Source: CAZYTM01 sp964649725 (GTDB lineage: Bacteria > Desulfobacterota > Desulfuromonadia > Geobacterales > Geobacteraceae). From it: 64,000 nucleotides of DNA. Both the position numbers and the translations under genes were made by a program. The stretch spans positions 310,001 to 374,000 of the forward strand of contig CAZYTM010000003.1 of the NCBI GenBank assembly GCA_964649725.1, written 5' to 3'. The notes beneath the pieces were generated by a model. It was not told the DNA's origin. It did no database searches and saw nothing but the letters and a program-made list of their open reading frames with translations. This document shows, piece by piece, positions 60,241-64,000 of this stretch; positions within the stretch are counted from its first letter, which is position 1, and each line of letters begins with the position of its first letter.

Positions 60241-60729
60241 ATGTCCCACCAAAAAATCATCGCAATAACCATCCTCTCCCTGCTCTTTATCCCAACCCTC
60301 TCACTGGCCAAAGACGATGTCACCATCAAAATCACCGCAGAAAAAGAGGTGACCGACAAGACGACAAAGGCCACTAAACGGGTGCCGGCAAAGGAGACCA
60401 AACCGGGCGATATCATCACCTACACCATCACCTGCCGGAACAGCGGCAAGGATACAGCAACAAATGTGATCGTGGACGATCCGATCCCCGCCGGCACCAT
60501 CTACTTGCCGGGAAGTGCCTTCGGGAATGACGCCGACATAACCTTCTCCATCGATAAGGGGAAGAGCTACAAGCAACCGGCATATCTGACCTACGACATG
60601 AAGAACAGTGCCGGAAAAGTCGAGAAGCGGATCGCCACCCCAGAGGAGTATACCCACATCAGGTGGGATGTTAAACGTATCCCAGCCGGCGGGTCCGGCC
60701 AGGTCGGATTCAAGGTAAAGGTTAAATAG
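60241..60729 (+). CDS. Secreted single-DUF11-domain protein
   Basis: 162 residues: signal peptide (MSHQKIIAITILSLLFIPTLSLA), then a DUF11-type domain (AKETKPGDIITYTITCRNSGKDTATNVIVDDPIPAGTIYLPGSAFG ... IRWDVKRIPAGGSGQVGFKVKVK). GGAGG lies 6 bases before the ATG. It may be a single-domain partner for the long stalk proteins around it. Confidence 0.8.
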   Translation: MSHQKIIAITILSLLFIPTLSLAKDDVTIKITAEKEVTDKTTKATKRVPAKETKPGDIITYTITCRNSGKDTATNVIVDDPIPAGTIYLPGSAFGNDADITFSIDKGKSYKQPAYLTYDMKNSAGKVEKRIATPEEYTHIRWDVKRIPAGGSGQVGFKVKVK

Positions 60730-60787
60730 CCAGCAGAGACGAAACAATGACTTATGAACCAGATAGAGCATAAGAAAGGAGAGAACA

Positions 60788-60874
60788 ATGGGAAAAGAGA
60801 TCAGGAATATAAGCAAAGCCTACAGCTACCGTCGTGAGCGGGCAGGGCCGGGACCTCCCGGCAGGGGGACCTGA
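60788..60874 (+). CDS. Possible 28-residue peptide
   Basis: ATG at 60788 follows AAAGGAGAGAAC, an excellent ribosome-binding site, and the frame encodes 28 residues: MGKEIRNISKAYSYRRERAG, then PGPPGRGT. Basic, Gly/Pro-rich tail. It lies between two secreted DUF11 genes. It is short enough to be accidental; no homologue is known to me. Confidence 0.35.
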   Translation: MGKEIRNISKAYSYRRERAGPGPPGRGT

Positions 60875-60943
60875 CCCGAACAGACTTTAGTTTCCAGAGA
60901 CGATGCATAGACAACGAAAGCAAATAACAAAGGAGGTAATACC

Positions 60944-62161
60944 ATGAAACGGAATCATCACTACAAACCGCCGGGATTTTTCAGGACAGCTCTTGCGCTC
61001 CTGACACTAGCCATCCTGGCATTCACCCTTCCTCAGGGGGCTGAGGCAGGGACCAGCGCCAACGCATCACTATACAACTCAGCCAAGGTAACTTACCGGA
61101 TCGGTGCCAACACCTACTTTTCCACCGGTACTGTCACCGTCACCGTTAGCGGCGTCTACGCTTCTCCGGTCGTCACCGCCACCGCGCAGACTACACCGGC
61201 TAACACCGCCACTACAGTGAACTTCACTGTAAGGGCTGCCAACAACGGTATCGACCGTTACTCCACTTCAGCCCTCAACGTCACCGCAGTCGGTGTATCT
61301 GCTGCTGGAGGAGCAGTTATCCCGGCCAACGTCGACCTCTGGGCAGGTTATGCCGTCAGTTCCGGGGCAGGCTACATCAACATCCCGTTCGGCACCAACA
61401 ACGCCTTCAATCTCCCTAATGTGGCCGGACCAGTCTCCTATCAGCTTGCCGCAGGAGCAACGGTTGAACTGAACGGCAACAGATACTCCGTCGCTTCGTT
61501 CACCCCGGGCTCTGCAGCTTCAACCGACGTGAACGGCGACCTGGTTGCCGAAGTGCCGACCAGAGTCAACCTCACCCCGATCCTGGCATCCCCTCCCATC
61601 ACCGCAGCAACTGTCACAGTAGGCACACCTGTACAGGTGGGTGAATACAAGACCCTGGCAGTCACCTACACCTCGGGTATCCCAGCTGTAGTAGGGGTAG
61701 ACGGGACCCACGTAACCACCTTCACCCTGACCAGCTCTGGAGACAACACCAAGACCGCTGGTGGTTCACAGACTACGACCGTCGTCTCCCCCAACCTCAG
61801 CGTGGTTAAATCATGGCGCAACGACACCGTGGGCGCCGGCTCCACCTTTGCCGCACCAGGTACAAGAGCTCTCCCGGGTGACACCATCGAGTACCGTGTA
61901 GTTGTGACCAACAACTCGACCACTTCTGCTGTGAGCAATGCCAACCTGATCGATGCAGGGCCTGCCTACACCAGCTACGTGGCCAACAGCACCAGACTGA
62001 ACGGCAAGACCGTGCTAGGTGACGGCGCTACCTCTCCTCTGGCAGGAGGCGGCCTGGCCATCGATGACGACAACCCGGTACGTGCAGCAGGGGCTGCAGC
62101 AACCGGCAACATAGCCATAGGGGCTTCTGCGACCATCAACTACAAGGTGACCATACAGTAG
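60944..62161 (+). CDS. Secreted DUF11-type protein
   Basis: 405 residues. Signal peptide (FFRTALALLTLAILAFTLPQGAEA). The mature N-terminus (ANASLYNSAKVTYRIGANTYF ... TVTVTVSGVY) shares a pattern with the next two proteins. Middle Ig-like domains follow, and a DUF11 domain closes the protein (LSVVKSWRNDTVGAGSTFAAPGTRALPGDTIEYRVVVTNNS ... VIDAGP-like LIDAGPAY). AGGAGG stands before the ATG. Secreted; structural role likely. Confidence 0.8.
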   Translation: MKRNHHYKPPGFFRTALALLTLAILAFTLPQGAEAGTSANASLYNSAKVTYRIGANTYFSTGTVTVTVSGVYASPVVTATAQTTPANTATTVNFTVRAANNGIDRYSTSALNVTAVGVSAAGGAVIPANVDLWAGYAVSSGAGYINIPFGTNNAFNLPNVAGPVSYQLAAGATVELNGNRYSVASFTPGSAASTDVNGDLVAEVPTRVNLTPILASPPITAATVTVGTPVQVGEYKTLAVTYTSGIPAVVGVDGTHVTTFTLTSSGDNTKTAGGSQTTTVVSPNLSVVKSWRNDTVGAGSTFAAPGTRALPGDTIEYRVVVTNNSTTSAVSNANLIDAGPAYTSYVANSTRLNGKTVLGDGATSPLAGGGLAIDDDNPVRAAGAAATGNIAIGASATINYKVTIQ

Positions 62162-62247
62162 CTCATAGCAGTATCTGACCGGGCTCACCGGCGGCCCTGA
62201 CCGGGCCGTCGGTGAGCGGAACGGAAAGATGGAACAGAGACGATAAA

Positions 62248-63453
62248 GTGAAGAGACTCCTTGGCCACATAACCCTCTGGGGACTGTTACTGACGCTGCA
62301 ACTGGCGTATTTCGCCGGGACTGCGTATGCCGTGACCCCTGCCAACACCAGGATAACCAACACGGCAACAGTACGCTACAACTCCGGAGGAGGGGTGATG
62401 CGCACTGTTAGCGCGACAGTCAGCTTCATTGTCTCTTCAGTGGACGGCCTGGCCACGATCAGCATACCACCGGACCAGACCACAACCTACGGCGGCACTT
62501 CCTCCCGCCACAGCTACAATTTCATCGTTACCGCAAGCGGCAACGGCCCGGCCAACTTCACCGTTGTGAGCTACCTGGACAGCAGCAGCAACAGCTCAGG
62601 AGCGGGAGTTACAATTTCGCCAGCGAGCATAAGCCTCGGCTCCTCGCTCACCATAGCCGGTAGCAGCGCCACCATCATCAACCTGCCGGCAGACGGCATA
62701 AGCAACAATTCGATCAACGGTATAGGAGTCGGCAGCCTGGTACAGATAGCCAGTGAGACCCGCTCTGTGACAGCCATCACCGACCCGCCGAGCGGTATCG
62801 CCAGCATCACCCTTGATCACCCGCTACCAGTACCACCCGCCCCGGGGATACCGGTATTCGAGCAGAAGGTGGTCACCCTGGATATAACCGCAGGGAGCAT
62901 CAACAACCAGAGCACAGCTGTCGTCGTCAAGGGAGGGGTAAGGGTGACCGGCGCGGCAGGGACGAGCAGCGGCCAGGTGACCAGTACCTTCACCAGCACC
63001 ACCGCCACGCTGGTCAAATATGTCCGCAATCTGAGCAATGCCAGGACCGGCAATGCCCTCGGCAGCGGTGTCAGGAGCTTTACTATCAACGGCAGCAGCG
63101 TAACCTTCTACACCGCCGGTGTGACCGGCAAGGTCGGCGATCTGCTGGAATACCTGCTGGTTGCCGGCAATAGCGGCACCACCCCGACCAGTAACAGCAG
63201 CATCCGGGATACCCTGCCGGTCCAGTTCGTAGCACCCAAACCTGATGCCTACGGCACCGGCAGCGATCTGCTCTATCAGGATGAGAACGGTGTCGAGAGC
63301 AGACTTACCCTGAGAAGCGACAGCGATACCGCCACCCTGGCCGGTGCAGTACTGACGGTCAATCTGGGGAGCGGCGCCAGTAGTAGCAGTGGCGGCAGTA
63401 TAGCCGCCGGCAAAGATGTGAAGATTCTCTATCAGGTCACCATCAACCAGTGA
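62248..63453 (+). CDS. Secreted DUF11-type protein
   Basis: About 401 residues from a GTG at 62248 (VKRLLGHITLWGLLLTLQLAYFAGTAYA, signal peptide). An upstream in-frame GTG at 62212 is possible. The N-terminal module TPANTRITNTATVRYNSGGGVMRTVSATVSFIV resembles that of the 60944 and 63527 proteins. The C-terminus is DUF11-like (VKYVRNLSNARTGNALGSGV ... GKVGDLLEYLLVAGNSGTTPTSNSSIRDTLPVQFV). No conserved catalytic motif. Confidence 0.78.
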   Translation: MKRLLGHITLWGLLLTLQLAYFAGTAYAVTPANTRITNTATVRYNSGGGVMRTVSATVSFIVSSVDGLATISIPPDQTTTYGGTSSRHSYNFIVTASGNGPANFTVVSYLDSSSNSSGAGVTISPASISLGSSLTIAGSSATIINLPADGISNNSINGIGVGSLVQIASETRSVTAITDPPSGIASITLDHPLPVPPAPGIPVFEQKVVTLDITAGSINNQSTAVVVKGGVRVTGAAGTSSGQVTSTFTSTTATLVKYVRNLSNARTGNALGSGVRSFTINGSSVTFYTAGVTGKVGDLLEYLLVAGNSGTTPTSNSSIRDTLPVQFVAPKPDAYGTGSDLLYQDENGVESRLTLRSDSDTATLAGAVLTVNLGSGASSSSGGSIAAGKDVKILYQVTINQ

Positions 63454-63526
63454 CGAGGTACTCTGTACAGTGCTGATCGACTGCCAACGCATACTCCAAC
63501 GCCTCTGTTCCGGACTTGAATCCGGT

Positions 63527-64000
63527 ATGGCGGCCGTCTATCGCCAGGCCAACCGCGCCAGGCAGACGGCTGGGGTCTATGGTTGCATGCCGATGGCAGC
63601 CATGATGCGACCCGGCAGGCTTTATGCTATTCCCTTCGCAACTCTGGCCGCCACCCTCCTCATTCTGAGCGGGAGAGCACAGGCCCAGGTCCCAGGTCAT
63701 GGCGATCTGATAGCCAACAATGCCAGGTTCGACTCTGCCAACAGCTCTACCGTCTCTGCCAGCAGCAACGTCACCGTAGTCGCCAGGACCAGGTCACAGA
63801 TCGAATTCCTCAAATATGCACCGACTGTGGCGACTGCCGAGCGGATCACTGTCGCCACCACCGGCTACCGCGCATCGGCCAGAACAGACGCACCATTCAC
63901 CCCGCTCTCCCGTCCGACTGCCGTTGGCAGCAACACCCCCATCGACCTGAGCCAGCCGCTCCCCCTGACCGCTGCTGACGTCTTCCATCAGGGGGAACCG
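63527..64000 (+). CDS. Secreted protein of the DUF11 cluster, 5' part
   Basis: The frame is open to the right edge. Candidate starts are GTG 63470, ATG 63527 and ATG 63587 (the last gives a good signal peptide: RPGRLYAIPFATLAATLLILSGRAQA). The start of the mature part (VPGHGDLIANNARFDSANSSTVSASSNVTVV) follows the same N-terminal plan as the two genes before it. The rest lies outside the window, so total size is unknown. Confidence 0.6.
   Translation, partial: MAAVYRQANRARQTAGVYGCMPMAAMMRPGRLYAIPFATLAATLLILSGRAQAQVPGHGDLIANNARFDSANSSTVSASSNVTVVARTRSQIEFLKYAPTVATAERITVATTGYRASARTDAPFTPLSRPTAVGSNTPIDLSQPLPLTAADVFHQGEP

Noticed and set aside
1..64000. tRNA or rRNA genes, including a tRNA at an island edge
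   Set aside because: No T-loop/anticodon pattern or rRNA sequence was noticed on either strand; a covariance search would be the proper test.

Overview
The window looks like a chromosomal segment of a Geobacter/Pelobacter-type bacterium (Desulfuromonadia, Geobacterales). Supporting this are the DUF11 secreted-protein cluster, a CxxCH lipoprotein, the acetate-type sodium symporter pair with a DUF294 protein, a succinyl-CoA:acetate CoA-transferase-like enzyme, a GeoBacter-style mix of DUF362, DUF2284 and UPF0158 proteins, and moderately GC-rich housekeeping genes. The genus is an inference from gene content; no rRNA or tRNA gene was seen.

Layout. 1-2.5 kb: an AT-rich accessory patch with a cut-off DUF2284 gene, a 96-bp duplication, REP-like inverted repeats, a small exported protein and an SGNH hydrolase. 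2.5-17 kb: housekeeping genes, mostly on the minus strand: a response-regulator/TPR fusion, mltG, plsY, a MauE-like protein and rhodanese, a copper ATPase, two AI-2E-family permeases, UPF0158, lpxH, a Cys-cluster protein, a 146-bp tandem repeat that abuts the stop codon of a penicillin-binding protein gene, a YihY-family protein, YtxH and DUF948.

17.3-28.6 kb: the most remarkable part. About fifteen small minus-strand genes, nearly all unrecognised, are separated by 51-75 bp sites of the form RYYYAAC...GTTRRRY, which are integron attC sites. For most cassettes the 7-mer at the cassette start is the exact reverse complement of the 7-mer opening its own attC, and the extra base expected in one arm of attC sits on the minus-strand 5' side, so genes and sites share one orientation. 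No integrase is present: this is an integrase-less attC array (CALIN). Most cassettes encode membrane or exported proteins; others are a DMP19-like protein, an HNH nuclease-like protein and a TPR protein. A REP-associated tyrosine transposase element has inserted in it. The array's 5' edge carries an iterated, partly palindromic 18-bp motif, and beyond it lies a HigBA-like toxin-antitoxin operon with a third, frameshifted gene.

30-54 kb: a MacAB-type efflux operon behind a double palindrome, a strongly promoted transcript encoding a 25-residue CxxxC peptide, then metabolism and RNA-modification genes (DUF362 ferredoxin-like, sugar isomerase, sodium symporter, truD, spermidine-synthase-like, trmB, DEAD-box helicase, queC, folE2, glycosyltransferase, ilvA, CDF exporter, trxB, comM, CoA-transferase). 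54-64 kb: a plus-strand cluster of a haem-binding-motif lipoprotein and five large secreted proteins with DUF11-type repeats, running off the right edge; it probably builds a cell-surface or extracellular structure.
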